Source: Earliella scabrosa (lineage: Eukaryota; Basidiomycota; Agaricomycetes; Polyporales; Polyporaceae). From it: DNA of 64,000 nucleotides. A program made the translations under genes and the position numbers. Below, one piece after another: positions 1 through 11,560 of this stretch. The stretch spans positions 1,674,001 to 1,738,000 of the forward strand of contig JABYQQ010000006.1 in NCBI GenBank assembly GCA_022605405.1. Direction: 5' to 3'. The notes under the pieces were generated by a model, which saw nothing but the letters and a program-made list of their open reading frames with translations, searched no databases and was not told the DNA's origin. Position 1 is the stretch's first letter; every line of letters starts with the position of its first letter.

Positions 1-322
1 GTCTAGGTCGGTTACCCGCTGAAGCAGAACTTGCCTGGGTGAAGAAAGCCAAGGAAGAGCGACGTGCCCGCCTTGCTGGTGGATACTGCCTAGAACTAGT
101 CTGTATACAGTGAATGATCACGTCGCCGTAGCTCCAATTGTGGCTCACGGGTACCCTGGCACGCTTCCTTATTTCAAACAAATGTTCGGTAGCAAGAAGT
201 CGACATCCGACTCCGGACAGGGATCCAAGTCTACACCCGTATACAGCATACCCTGTCAATGCGGAAAGACTGGTGGTGAGCTACATGAATGTGTCACTCT
301 GCCATCCGTTCGGTCTAAGTAA
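1..322 (+). CDS. Small unknown protein, copy 1 (5' end outside window)
   Basis: The reading frame is open from the window edge to about base 78, where an intron (79-131) starts with GT and ends with TAG. The second exon is 132-322 and ends in TAA. The first exon gives a charged stretch ending KKAKEERRARLA. The second starts APIVAHGYPGTLPYFKQMFG, then a Ser/Lys/Gly-rich linker, then CQCGKTGGELH near the C-terminus. A paralog with the same exon junction phase lies at 3,273-3,742. I do not recognise the family. The two conserved blocks and the matching intron phase in both copies support a real gene. The linker is shorter here than in copy 2. Confidence 0.5.
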
Positions 323-2400
323 ATATGTCTAGATGCGACTAAAACGAAGTCGCAACCGACGCCGCAATGTAAGCAAAGCTAAACAACAATCCTATCTGGA
401 TTAGCATAAGCTGGCATGTCTAGACGTAACAGCGTATCATGACACCATGTATTGATTCTTATCCCTGACGACAATGTAACAATGACCATTTGCAGTTGAT
501 CTTTGACCATGGCAGTTGTGAGCGCGCACTCGTGCATCTGAGATGGTCCCGGGGCCCCATGGAGCCATTGTGCCTAATGACCGCGCTCTCCGCCTGGGCC
601 AAAACAATTTCATTGTGTGATCTCCAAGCATGTGAGGCCAAGGCTGTCCAGTCACAATTTACACTGCGCAAGCCCGGCAGACTGTGGCCTGTCCTCAGAC
701 CCAAGCCTCGTAAGGTCGCTTGCACCGGGTTGTGCCTCGCACTGAAGAGCAGTGCTGTCAATTGAAAGCCAGTATATTGATGTTGTGGACACCACAGAAA
801 TGACGAGCCATAACAAAGGGCCGCGGCGCAATCCGTTCCAAGATCCGGGATCCATTGATGCATGAGCACTATGGAATACATGATGAATGAGTGTCACTGG
901 TCGCCATGCGGCTGGCGCGGGTACTATGCTACAGTTGGTACAGTATCTCGAGCAATCGGAGGGAAGAGTCCGGGTACGCGCGCGCACGTGCGCGTACATG
1001 AGCGATACATAGGATGTCAGCCAGAGCAGAAGGGGCGTGATAGTGTGTATCTGTGTGGTAGGATTAGGAATAGATATGCAGGCTGGCAGCAGCTGTATGC
1101 GTGGGGCGACAGTTAGACGAGGGGCAGATTAGTAGGATGTGCAGTACTGTGGTCCGTGGGGCGATTAGTGCCAAATGGCGAGTTGTATAGATGTAAGAGG
1201 ATGGCAGGGAAACGTCCGGCACGAAGCTTTTTGTCGAATGTCAGATCGTTTTGTGGGGCGCGTGTCGCGCCGCCGCTCATGCGCTCGCGAACATGGCGTC
1301 AAGCTCAGACTTGAACATGTCCTCGACCGCGCGCCTCCGCACGTTGCCCTTGGTAGCAGTGCGAGGGAGAGTGCCGCGCGGGACAACGACGACCATCTTC
1401 GCGTTCGTGATGCGCTCGTGGAGGTACCGTCTCGAGTGGAAGTGACGTGTCCTCCGGATGATCTCGCGCCTCAGCCGCGCCTCGTCCATCGCCAGGCCTT
1501 CCACGGCCTCGACGAACGACCGTTGCCGACGACGATGCACTCGCCGCACGTCTGGCGCACGTTGTCCTCGATCGCGCGCGTGTCGCACCGGAGCGCGTTC
1601 TCGGACTTGATCCAGTCGTCGCCACGCCCGCGGCTCACGTACGCGCCCGGCGCGACCTCGACGAACAGGTCTCCCGTGTGGTAATGCTCGTCGGCGCCGC
1701 GCATCGACACGTGCGGACAGTCGGGCGAGGTCGAGAGGATGACGAGCTCGAGCAGGCGTGCGTTCGCGTTTCCATACGCCCTCTCGCTCTCGGTCTCGTC
1801 CTCAGGGGAGTCCTAGATGGGTCTGAACGCGTACTCGGTACCCTCGATCGGGCGAAGGGATGGGGTGGCTTGGCCGCCACCGCGGATGGAGAGGAGCATG
1901 GCGCCGCACTCTGTGCTGCCGAAGAGGTTGCGGATCTGGAGGTCGTTCGCGTATGCCCACTCCTCATCCTCGCGTGGCATGGGCTGACCGGAGTAGAGGA
2001 TCTCGTCGAGGGAGCGAGGAATGCGACCATCTTCGGGTTTTGACGGGCGGCGCGAAGGTGGACGGCGAAGAAGGCGGCGACTCGTTCAGCCGGTTATCAT
2101 GTGGGCGAGTTCGTCCGTCGAGAAAGTGACCGCCTTCCGCTGGATGGCAGTGCACGCTCCGTTCTGTAAGGAAGGAAGCGAGGAACATGAACGTCTGGCC
2201 GATGTGGCGCATGCTTCCCCTGTCCCCCCATTGCCCGCGTCGGTCAGAGAAATAAGCGAGGAGGTTATATCGAGAAACCTCATTGCGGGGGGTCCTGGCC
2301 CTTCCGACGGAGCGGCCGGCTCATGATAGCGGTTTTGTGAACCAAATTGCGTCGAGCCACTTGTGGTTGTAGGGCAGAAATATAGACCGGCCGAATCTTG
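42..2400. repeat. Left copy of a tandem segmental duplication
   Basis: This segment aligns by eye along its length to 3,402-6,050, with small indels and scattered substitutions. Shared landmarks are the small gene, an intergenic stretch with a GCGC/ACGTGCGCGTACATGAGCG motif (about 980 and 4,610), and the 3' part of an AMP-binding gene on the minus strand. Homology stops near 2,400, inside exon 2 of the AMP-binding gene. The left copy therefore lacks that gene's 5' end and promoter. Confidence 0.85.
1277..2400 (-). pseudogene. Truncated AMP-binding enzyme pseudogene
   Basis: This is the left duplicate of the intact adenylate-forming enzyme at 4,897-6,632. It keeps the equivalent of exon 3 and a short piece of exon 2, but exon 1 and the phosphate-binding A3 motif are missing. 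Relative to the intact copy there is a loss of about 16 bases near 1,514 (frameshift), a 12-base loss near 1,540, an in-frame TAG at 1,813-1,815 (minus strand) where the intact copy has a Glu codon, and a 6-base insertion near 1,785. The remaining ORFs in this stretch are short remnants. It is almost certainly non-functional. Confidence 0.85.
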
Positions 2401-3161
2401 GATTGTACGTGCAAGTACATAGAGAAGATTGGGACAGCGCGGTCCGCAAGGCTTTACAGAGATCTAGAGGCGCGGTATGCAAGTCATCATCGGCAAATGG
2501 CCATATGCTCGCAATTTCTTGCTCTTGGAAGAGGGTGCCCACGGAGACGAGTGCACATGAAGGGAGCGGCAGAGTGCGAGAGGTAGCGACTGAGAGGGGG
2601 TAGAAATCCGTTTCAGCCTGGCAGACTCGGAGGCTAGCTCTGCCAGCAGTGACGTGGCAGGACTCTGGAAGTCTTGGTATGACAGATAAAAAAGTTACGC
2701 TCAGCCAGATGCCATGCGGAAGTTTCCAAAGAGAATAGCGTCGAGCAAACGCTGGGGATCCACAGCATACGAGAGCACTTATGAAGGGACAATGGGTTAA
2801 TCCACGGTTCCGAGTCACGGTCGTCACGCGTCACGCATCAGTCCCATGCGTGACTGGACAGTAAGTAACTGCACTGGGCCGCGGCGCAATTGAAGGTTCC
2901 AACAACGTGTCAGAGCTTGGCCGGTCCGGATTCGTGCTGTGGGACACCGATTATCCCGTCGCTTTGCCAAGCTAGGGTGGCGCTGCCACCAGCTTCTTCT
3001 CCCTGCCATCTTTCCTCGTCTTGAACTCTCTCGCCCCGCCGCCGCTTGTCCTCGCCCCGCCGCTTGCCAAATATACGTAGCACAGGTATTTGCCCCACCA
3101 ACAGTCAAACTGGCGTTGATAGAACTGCTGCCGCATAATGACAGGCGCCGGGCTACGGGAC
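2401..3161. other. Unique spacer between the tandem copies
   Basis: No open frame here has the codon use or splice structure of the surrounding genes. The stretch has no visible counterpart upstream of the left copy, so it may mark an insertion or an unduplicated junction. Its right end carries the promoter of the small gene that follows. Confidence 0.4.
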
Positions 3162-3167
3162 TATAAA
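3162..3167 (+). promoter_or_regulatory. Probable TATA box of the small gene
   Basis: TATAAA lies about 105 bases upstream of the proposed ATG at 3,273. A pyrimidine-rich stretch follows, suitable for transcription start near 3,190. No such element is seen inside the window for copy 1, whose 5' end lies outside. Confidence 0.5.
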
Positions 3168-3272
3168 CCGGCCCGGGTGCGAGCCAGTTTTATTCTTTAC
3201 ATCCTCCGGTAGCACCGTACATTGAGCCATACTTTGTCCCTCCTGTTGACCTCGTTTTGACTCAAGTGTATC

Positions 3273-3742
3273 ATGAGTGGAGAAGTGCGTATTCTTCACA
3301 ATAGCCAGGACGCTGCTGGTTTCCTCATAATTGCAGCGGACTAGGACTCGAACGCTCGTCGTCCACTACGTCAGTTACTAGTAGTACTCGCAGCCATGGC
3401 TAAGAAAGAGGAGGAAGAGCGACGTGCCCGCCTCTCTGGTGAGTGATTCCTAGCCATAGTCTGTAGACAAGGGATTGAACAGGGATTGACTATGGCAACG
3501 TAGCTGCTCCAATTGTGGCTCATGGGTACCCTGGCACGCTCCCTTATTTCAAACAAATGTTCGGTGGCACTAGCAAGAAGTCGACATCCGACGGACAGGG
3601 GTCCAAGTCGACATCCAACGGACAGGGATCCGAGTCGACATGCTCATACTCAGCTGTATACCATGACAGCATATGTCAATGCGGCAAGACTGGTGGTGAG
3701 CTACATAGACGTGTCATTCTGCCATCCGCTCGGTCTAAGTAG
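3273..3742 (+). CDS. Small unknown protein, copy 2
   Basis: Proposed exons are 3,273-3,284, 3,345-3,438 and 3,504-3,742, giving 114 residues. Both introns (60 and 65 bases) start with GT and end with TAG, and the phases join correctly. The protein has a basic/acidic N-terminal stretch (MAKKEEEERRARLS), the block APIVAHGYPGTLPYFKQMFG, two copies of a short SDGQGSKST-like repeat, and a C-terminal CQCGKTGGELH block. There is no signal peptide or membrane segment. The second and third exons are well supported by comparison with copy 1; the tiny first exon is less certain, and translation could instead start at the ATG at 3,396. Function is unknown. Confidence 0.55.
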
Positions 3743-6050
3743 ATATGTCTAGATGCGACTAAACCGAAGTCGCAACCGACGCCGCAAAGTAAGCAAAGCT
3801 GAACAACAATCCTATCTGGATGGGCATTAGCTGGCATGTCTAGACGTAACAGCGCATCATGACACCATGTATTGATTCTTATCCCTGACTACAATGTAAC
3901 AATAACCATCTGAAGATGATATTTCACCATGACAGCGGTGAGCGCGCACTCGTGCATCTGAGATGGTACCGAGGCCCCAAGGTGTCTAGGAGCTATTGTG
4001 CTCCATGACCCGAAAGAACTTCATTGTGTCATTTTCAAGCATGCATCTCAGACCTTCCATTTCGACGCAGCTAGCATACGTGAGTCGATCTTGATGGCCG
4101 ACATCAAGTTCGTACTCGTCTGTCACTACGATCAAAATCCACATCTGTGAATGGGGAATGAGCCGAGCATGGATACCTCTCACTTTTGAAATGCAACGCA
4201 AGCTTAGCTTGGGGGCAGACAATCGGCGAGAGCCTCATTTGATATAAGGCAAGGCTGCTCGGTCAGAGAGTATACAGCGTAAGTCTGGCGGACCGTGGCC
4301 TGTCCTGACTCCTTAGTCGCAAGCCTGGAAGGCGAAATGTCGCTTGCACCTGAAAGTAGTGCCTAGAACTCAAGAGCAGTGCTGTCGATAAGGTACGTTC
4401 GAACTGATTTCGTGGACGCCGCACAAATGACAAGCCATAACAGAGGGCCGCGCCGCAATCCGTTCCAAAAGATCCGGGGTCCATTGATGCATGAGCACTA
4501 TGGAATACATGATGAATGAGTGCCACCGGTTGACATGCGACTGGTGCGGGTACTATGCTACAGTTGGTACAGTATCTCGAGCAAAGAGGGAAGAGTCCGG
4601 GTCCGCGGCGCGCACGTGCGCGTACATGAGCGATACATAGTAGGATGTCAGCAAGAGCAGACGGGACGTGATAGTGTGTATGTGTGTGGTAGGATTAGGA
4701 ATAGATATGCAGCTGTATGCGTGGGGCAACAGTCAGACGAGGGGCAGATTAGTAGGATGTGCAGTACCGTGGTCCGTGGGGCGATTAGTGCCAAATGGCG
4801 AGTTGTATAGATGTAAGAGGATGGCAGGGAAACGTCCGGCACGAAGCCTTTTGTCGAATGTCAGATCGTTTTGTGGGGCGCGTGTTGCGCCGCCGCTCAT
4901 ACGCTCGCGAACATGGCGTCAAGCTCAGACTTGAACATGTCCTCGACCGCGCGCCTCCGCACGTTGCCCTTGGTAGCGGTGCGAGGGAGGGTGCCGCGCG
5001 GGACAACGACGACCATCTTCGCGTTCGTGATGCGCTCGTGGAGGTACCGCCTCGAGTGGAAGTGACGTGTCCTCCGGATGATCTCGCGCTTCAGCCGCGC
5101 CTCGTCCATCGCCAGGCCTTCCGCGGCCTCGACGAACAGCGCCGGACTCGGCCGACCGTTGCCGACGACGATGCACTCGTGGATGAGATCGCCGCACGTC
5201 TGGCGCACGTTGTCCTCGATCGCGCGCGTGTCGCACCGGAGCGCGTTCTCGGACTTGATCCAGTCGTCGCCACGCCCGCGGCTCACGTACGCGCCCGGCG
5301 CGACCTCGACGAACAGGTCTCCGGTGTGGTAGTGCCCGTCCGCGGCGCGCATCGACACATGCGGGCAGTCGGGTGAGGTCGAGAGGATGACGAGCTCGAG
5401 CAGGCGTGCGTTCGCGTTTCCGTACGCGCTCTCGGTCTCGTCCTCAGGGGAGTCCTCGATGGGCATGAACGCGTACTCGGTGCCCTCGATCGGGCGAAGG
5501 GATGGGGTCGCTTGGCCGCCACCACGGATGGAGAGGAGCATGGCGCCGCACTCTGTGCTGCCGAAGAGGTTGCGGATCTGGAGGTCGTTGGCGTATGCCC
5601 ACTCCTCATCCTCGCGGGGCATGGGCTGACCAGAATAAAGGATCTCGTCGAGGGAGCGGAGGAGCGCGAGCATCTTCGGGTTTTGACGGGCGGCGCGAAG
5701 GTGGACGGCGAAGAAGGCCGGGAACTCGTTCAGCCGGTTCAGCCCGCCGTGAGTGATCATGTGCGCGAGTTCGTCGGTCGAGAAGGTGACCGCCTTCGGC
5801 TGAATGGTACACGCTCCGTTCTGGAAGGAGGCGAGGAACATGAATGTCTGCCCGATGTGGCACATACTTCCCCTGGAGCGGACGGGCTTCAGTCAAAGAA
5901 GTGAGGGGGAGCGCGCAGGAATTACTCACATTGCGACGGTGACGTCCTGGCCCTTCTGGCGGAGGGGCCGGCTCACGGTGGCGGATTTGCGAACCATTGC
6001 GTCGAGCCACTTGTAGTTGCAGGGAAGCAGCTTGGGTCGGCCGGATGTAG
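3402..6050. repeat. Right copy of the tandem segmental duplication
   Basis: Counterpart of 42-2,400. This copy holds the intact versions of both genes, so it is the better preserved one. Homology to the left copy ends near 6,050, within exon 2 of the AMP-binding gene, while that gene itself continues to 6,632. Confidence 0.85.
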
Positions 6051-6632
6051 AGCCAGACGTGTGAAAGATCATGACAATGTCGTCCGCACTTGTCGGCTGG
6101 GGAAGCGGGGGCAGGAACGCGCGGTCAATGTCGGCACCGCGGAGGTCAACCGCGCTGTACGCCGGGCAAGGGCAGGTAGCAAGCATGCTCGCGAGCTCGG
6201 GCTCGTAGATCATTGCCTTTCCGTTTGCCTTCTGGAGCAATTCATAGATGACGTCCGGGTTAGGGAGTCGTAGTGAGAAGAGCTGAGGGATGTAGCCGGC
6301 ACGAGCGATCGCGTAAATGTATAGAACGTCGACGTAGGACATTCCATTTGACCTGCACGGCAAACTTGGTCAGGATCGACAAAGGGGCACGACCATTGAT
6401 GTGCTCACCAGAGACCAACCACCGACCGAGGCGCGATGCCGTCGGCGGTCAACTTTCGCGAGAGGTGGGCAGCGAAATGCTCCACATCCGAGGTGAATTG
6501 GCTATATGAGATGGGTAGCCATGCGTTGAGCTTGCCCTCGCTATCGTACACCGGCAACTTGAATATGGACAGATGGGAGTTAGTTGCCGCGCAGTCGTAG
6601 AGGGCCTGAAGGTGGGTCTTGTAGGTGGCCAT
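4897..6632 (-). CDS. AMP-binding (adenylate-forming) enzyme
   Basis: Exons on the minus strand are 6,632-6,409, 6,352-5,930 and 5,872-4,897, giving 540 residues; all splice phases agree. Core motifs of acyl-CoA synthetase/NRPS adenylation domains are in order: A3 IFHTSGSTSGRPK (170-182), A5 FGSTECGAM (319-327), A7 TGDLF (399-403), A8 RGDDWIK (416-422) and A10 PRTATKG with the likely catalytic Lys 517. Members of this superfamily activate a carboxylic acid as its adenylate and pass it to CoA or another acceptor. No carrier-protein or reductase domain follows in this frame, so it looks like a stand-alone enzyme. The substrate cannot be read from the sequence. A broken duplicate lies at 1,277-2,400. 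Confidence 0.85.
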
Positions 6633-6866
6633 TGTAGTCGAAGGCGGGGAATGTACTGCAGGAAGGGAGAAGTGGATCGACGCGGATGAACCCAAAAGGT
6701 GAAGAGGAAGAAGCTGGCGTCGAGTAGGGCGGCGAAGAAGAAGATTAAAGGCCTCTAATATACTCGAAGAGAGAACAGAGACGAGGAAACCAGGAAGGTA
6801 ACTGTGTCGGAACCGAGAGAGAGAGGTGTAAGGAAGACGACGAGCAGATCTTTCCTAGTCATCGTC

Positions 6867-6872
6867 TTTATA
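6867..6872 (-). promoter_or_regulatory. Probable TATA box of the AMP-binding gene
   Basis: TATAAA on the minus strand lies about 235 bases upstream of the ATG at 6,632. A long CT-rich leader on the minus strand separates the two, as is common in strongly transcribed fungal genes. Confidence 0.4.
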
Positions 6873-9800
6873 GCCAAGGCAAATATGCCGGCGGAGGGAC
6901 ATTTCGGACGAAAATGGACAAGGCGGTGTGGTTGCCCGCTAGAGAGAGTGCATCGGTCGACGCGTGGCTGGATGACAGACGCGCTGAGCTTGAGCGGCGA
7001 AGCTGCCCCTGCGACAGTTCCCGATGGCTCCCAGGCCACACTGCTCAACGCCCGCGGCCTGATCGATGGCACCAAAATGGCAGTCAACGAATCGCACCCT
7101 GTTGGAGAATCGCCGACCGAGGCCGGCTGGGATTGCGGGCGACCTGGGCGGATAGTCCGTGATCTGGCGGACTCGAAAGTATCGCCACTGCCTGCAGGCG
7201 ATGGAGATTCTGGCCCTCTAGCGTCTGTGTTCTGAACGCCGGCGGCATGGCGTACCTCCCAACGGCTGAGGCCGCTGAGCACATGTGCTCCTCCGTGGCG
7301 TTGACATCGTTTCATCTGCCGCAACGCTATGGGGGAATAGAGCGGATCGCGCGGACTGGAGGCCGACGGTGTTGGTGGTCAGTGAGAAAAATCGGAGGCG
7401 CCTATCTGCTTGGACTCGGCAAAGCGCGTCTCGTAGACGCCAGCAATAATCCAGCTGCATATCTGCCACCACGTCGTTCGCACTCCACGTCACGCAGGTG
7501 CACATTCTGCCAGATAGCCAGATACACCCGAGTCATTCCAGTCGTCGTTCTGCAAACCTCCACGAACGAGTCATGCCCATTATCCTTAGAGGTTCACCAC
7601 AGACCGCATCGTGAGGTCTGGAGTGTGTGCGCGCATTAGCAAATTCAACACAGCCCTTCGGCGGAAGCACCAGTCATCGCGCCTCGAGGCTTCTCCTCCC
7701 GCCGCCATCCTCTCTCCATTGCGCGCCAGCGGCGACTCGCTTGATGCGCCTCCGGTCCTTCTCGGACGCTTGCGTCCCCGCCATGGCTCGACTACTCCCC
7801 CTCTACACCGCAATCCGTGCCTGACGTTGCAATCAATTTGCTTTACTGAATTTACAGAGCAGGTACAGAGTGCCGGTTGTCTGTTGACCCAGGCTGGAGT
7901 AACAGCATTCAGCCCAGTCTGTTCAACATGCGGAGTCGGGCCTGTTTCGCCGGGTCGAGCCAGGTATGCCTCTCCTCTGTCCTGTGTTCGATGCTCATCA
8001 TCTGACCGCTCCGAGTCTGTGAGCAGCTGCGACTACGACGGACAACGGGTGCGCTGGGATACTTGGTCGCGGGATCCCGTAACGACTACAAGTACTGCAA
8101 TGCACTTTCCAAGTCAGGAAGAGGCTGCGCGGACCGAACTGCGTGCAGTTGCATAACGATGATCTCACCTTGCCGCCCCCTGGATCGCGCCGCACGGCGC
8201 ACAAGCGCTCTCAACGCATTCCACAATTACCAAGCCGACGTGTCTAGCTTCGATATCTCCACCCGTTTCTCCAACGATCTGAAGTCGGCGTTCAACCGAG
8301 GAATCGCTTCCCAAAGGTGGTAATGTGAGTACGTGTCATTGAGGCTGGAATCTGTCGCAGCCTCCCCGTTGCTGTGTCCGGCGAAAACGCACTGACAATC
8401 CCCGTGCCCGAGGCGAGCCCGAGCCTCAGGCCTCATGTCTCCAAACTCGAGGTTCGTACCGTCAAGGCACTGGGCTTCGCTCAACGGAGCTGGCGGCCCG
8501 TCGGTCCGGGCAAACCTGTGCCGCAGTACAGGATGTCCAACCCTGACACTGATGCGGTTAACTGGACTCGTTGACATCGGAGCGTCCGCGGCGTCTCTGA
8601 CCTAGACTGCGAGAGTTCGAAACGCGACTGAGCCATGGTACGACAGGTGTGTCGACAAGGCGCAGTAAGTGCGTCACGCCAGCGAACGCGAGCAGACTGC
8701 TAACTCCGGTTCATGCACAGCACATTCTCCCCGGCGATCTACTCGGAGTCTGAATGTGGTATGGTGTACGACTATCTGTGTGACCCTGACTGACGCAGAT
8801 GCATTGCCAGTGCTTTGTCTACTCCAGAGAGTTCGACCTTGCTTCCGATGGGCTGGGTGCATCTGCTGCTGCTTTGTCCGTGCGTTGTCCAGCTCGACAG
8901 ATGACCGAGGTCTTCGCACAGCCAGGCAGGGATGCGAACATGACCATAGGCGACGGATCACAGGGTGAGGAGAACAAGAATGGAGCGTTCTGAGTGATGC
9001 TGATAGCAATAGGCAGCGTAACAGTGATAGAACACCCTCCGGGGCAATCCATACTGGTTTATCTGCCAGCGGAGTCATGCAGGCCCTGCAGAACGACGAT
9101 AATCATGAGGGCCAACGAGTGAGCGCGTCACACGTCCTTCGATCAATCCGTCGTGCTGGGTGGAATCAACGCAATTGAGAGGAGCTACGTGTTCCCGGCA
9201 AGCACCGTTACTGTCACTTCTGTTGCGCTTGCTAACCTGTACTCACTGCTTGTCACAGCGACAGGTATTCACGTCTCGACATCTCGAGCTGCAACCGATT
9301 GACGGGTGCGGGTGGAGATGGCGGAACCTTAGCACCATCTCGGGATCGTCGCGGTACTGGTATTAACTCCGTTATTTTGGGTGCGTGGAGATGCGCTGGC
9401 GAAGAATGCTCCACAGCCAATCCGAGACGACGACGACCACGAACAATTCAATGGAAACATTGAATGGGTCGGACGAACCCGGGAGCGGACTCCGGAGCAG
9501 AACGCCCGGACGTGTTGCACGAACATACCCGCGGCTTCTCCCGCTGATCGATGAGTGCTTCTTCGACGACGTCACCGTCATCTCATCCTCCGCGAGCCAG
9601 AGCTTCAAAGTCGTACTGAACCGTGAGCATTGCGTGTTGATGCGAATGCATCGAAGAGGTTGGTAATCAGCTACTGCATGCTTACTCACCGGCATCAAGG
9701 CCTGCTTACTGCTCACAAAGCCTGTTCCCTTCGTAGCCCATGATGGAATGGTAGCGCTGCGTCCTGATCGCACTTGCCCTGTCAGTCTGCATTGACTTTT

Positions 9801-11560
9801 GCGATGAGACTGTGAGACTGATTGACTTCATACACGTCCCTGGTATAGCATGGTTCCCCCGCGCCCTGGTCCCCGATGCATGACATCCTGCCAGAACGCT
9901 ACACAGCACGGCCAGGCACGACTTCTGCGTTCTGTTCCTGGACCTGGACCCCTCAGAACACGAACCGGGCGTGCCACTGCGGGATCGCCATCTCATGAAG
10001 CACGGTCTTCGATGCAGGTGGGCCCATTATGTCGTAGGATGCCTCCTCTGGCATGCTCGGATCAGTCTCCCACCCCGTTTCGTCTCATAACAATGTTTTT
10101 GTATGACCATAGCCGCAACACGTCACGGGACGAGTGGTACATCGATATCGTCTCGGGATCCTCACGGTACGCTCCCGTTCAAAGGTGAAGGCAGACACGA
10201 ACTCACAATGCAGTACCAGATGCGTCGGAGGTCTCCGACGGGCCCATGTTGCCTCAACGCACGCGATACCGTGCGCTGTATGACATACTCAAGCTCGCTT
10301 GCTCTTTGTCGTAAAGCTCTCAGGCACGCCGTCATGTTTGGGCAGTTCATGACGGGCGAGAGTATGTCACGACCGCATGGCCATGCTTTGTAAGTAAGTG
10401 GTCGCCGAACCATCATTGCAATATCACCAGGGGCTGATTGAGTTGCTGCCCCGTATAGCGAGATGCTCCCTGCTTCATCGAGAACCACAGACGCACGACT
10501 TCTGCGTCCAGCCTAGACCTGTGGCCGGAGGCCCTGCACCGGGCGTGCCACTGCGGTAACCCTATCTCGAGACCCACGATCTGCGTCGCGGATGGCCCAT
10601 TTCATTACATTTCTCGCCGACGGCCGAGTGAGTTTGACCAGCTGTTGCTTCTCCGCAAAGTTCGTTTCTAAGGGATTGTGGGGGCGCGTATCCAGGGACC
10701 TAGACAGACGGCTTCGAAGGTACGCCAGAACAGAATTCAAAGAAGGACAACGCTAGTCGCTCCATCCATATCCGGTACGTCGTGCACATGAGAGCGCATC
10801 ATTCAGTCAAGAACCCATTCTTGTCCCATGCATGAACAATCGAAGGGGTGGCCTGCGCTGCACAGTCTCATTCGTTGCGGTCAAGATGCGCTGCAGCGCC
10901 CTGCCGATGCACTCAGGTACGTATAGTACCTTCCCAAATCTGTGGTACATGCTCATTTGCCCGCGCAGACTGGGATGTCTGCACCGGCGCTCCATTCAGC
11001 GATAACCACGCATCAGCAGCACCACAAGAGCTACTGCTGCGGCTGCGCCGCACCCCTCCCACTAATACAAGGACGCATCGCGTCGGACGCGAATAGGAGC
11101 GTGGCGCCGGCTCTAGAGCCGCCACGCAGCACAGAGTTTGTCGCCGGGTTGCAGAGGGTCCTTCTCCTGCTTCCTGGCGCTAACTTACGAACCCATCTGC
11201 ATTGATCAGCGCGCTCGACCGCCCCGCGTGGCTAACGTGGCTGGTGCCACAGCGCACTATCTGCACCCAGGTGCCTCGAGGGACGATCACGAGTGTGGGG
11301 TGACGGAACGCAAGTGGTAGTCATCGCGGGTTCTGCTAAGTCCCGGGTCAGTCCCGCCTCGATGTCGATGGGTTCTCTGCGTCGCTGACCGTAGGCTGGC
11401 AAAGGCAGGACATCGCATTGACAGATACTCAAGAGTTTCGTAACACCTCCATTCATTCTGTTGCTCCAATCGTGCTGAGCCGGTTCGGTATTCGCCCCTA
11501 GCCGGTGCCTGCGGCAGCCGGATGCTCAGGGTTCTCCCCCAAAGAAGCCCTTAACGAACG
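6873..11560. other. 4.7-kb stretch without a supported gene
   Basis: Several short open frames occur on both strands, but none shows recognisable motifs, consistent codon use or joinable exons. One degenerate direct repeat is visible: about 9,912-10,030 and 10,495-10,600 share ACGACTTCTGCGT and CGGGCGTGCCACTGCGG with similar spacing. The block 9,385-9,666 is open and slightly gene-like but recognisable in nothing else here. The stretch may be decayed repetitive DNA. Confidence 0.4.

Noticed and set aside
7611..8156. 181-codon plus-strand open frame
   Set aside because: No motifs, no splice partners and mixed composition; not better than chance in GC-rich DNA.
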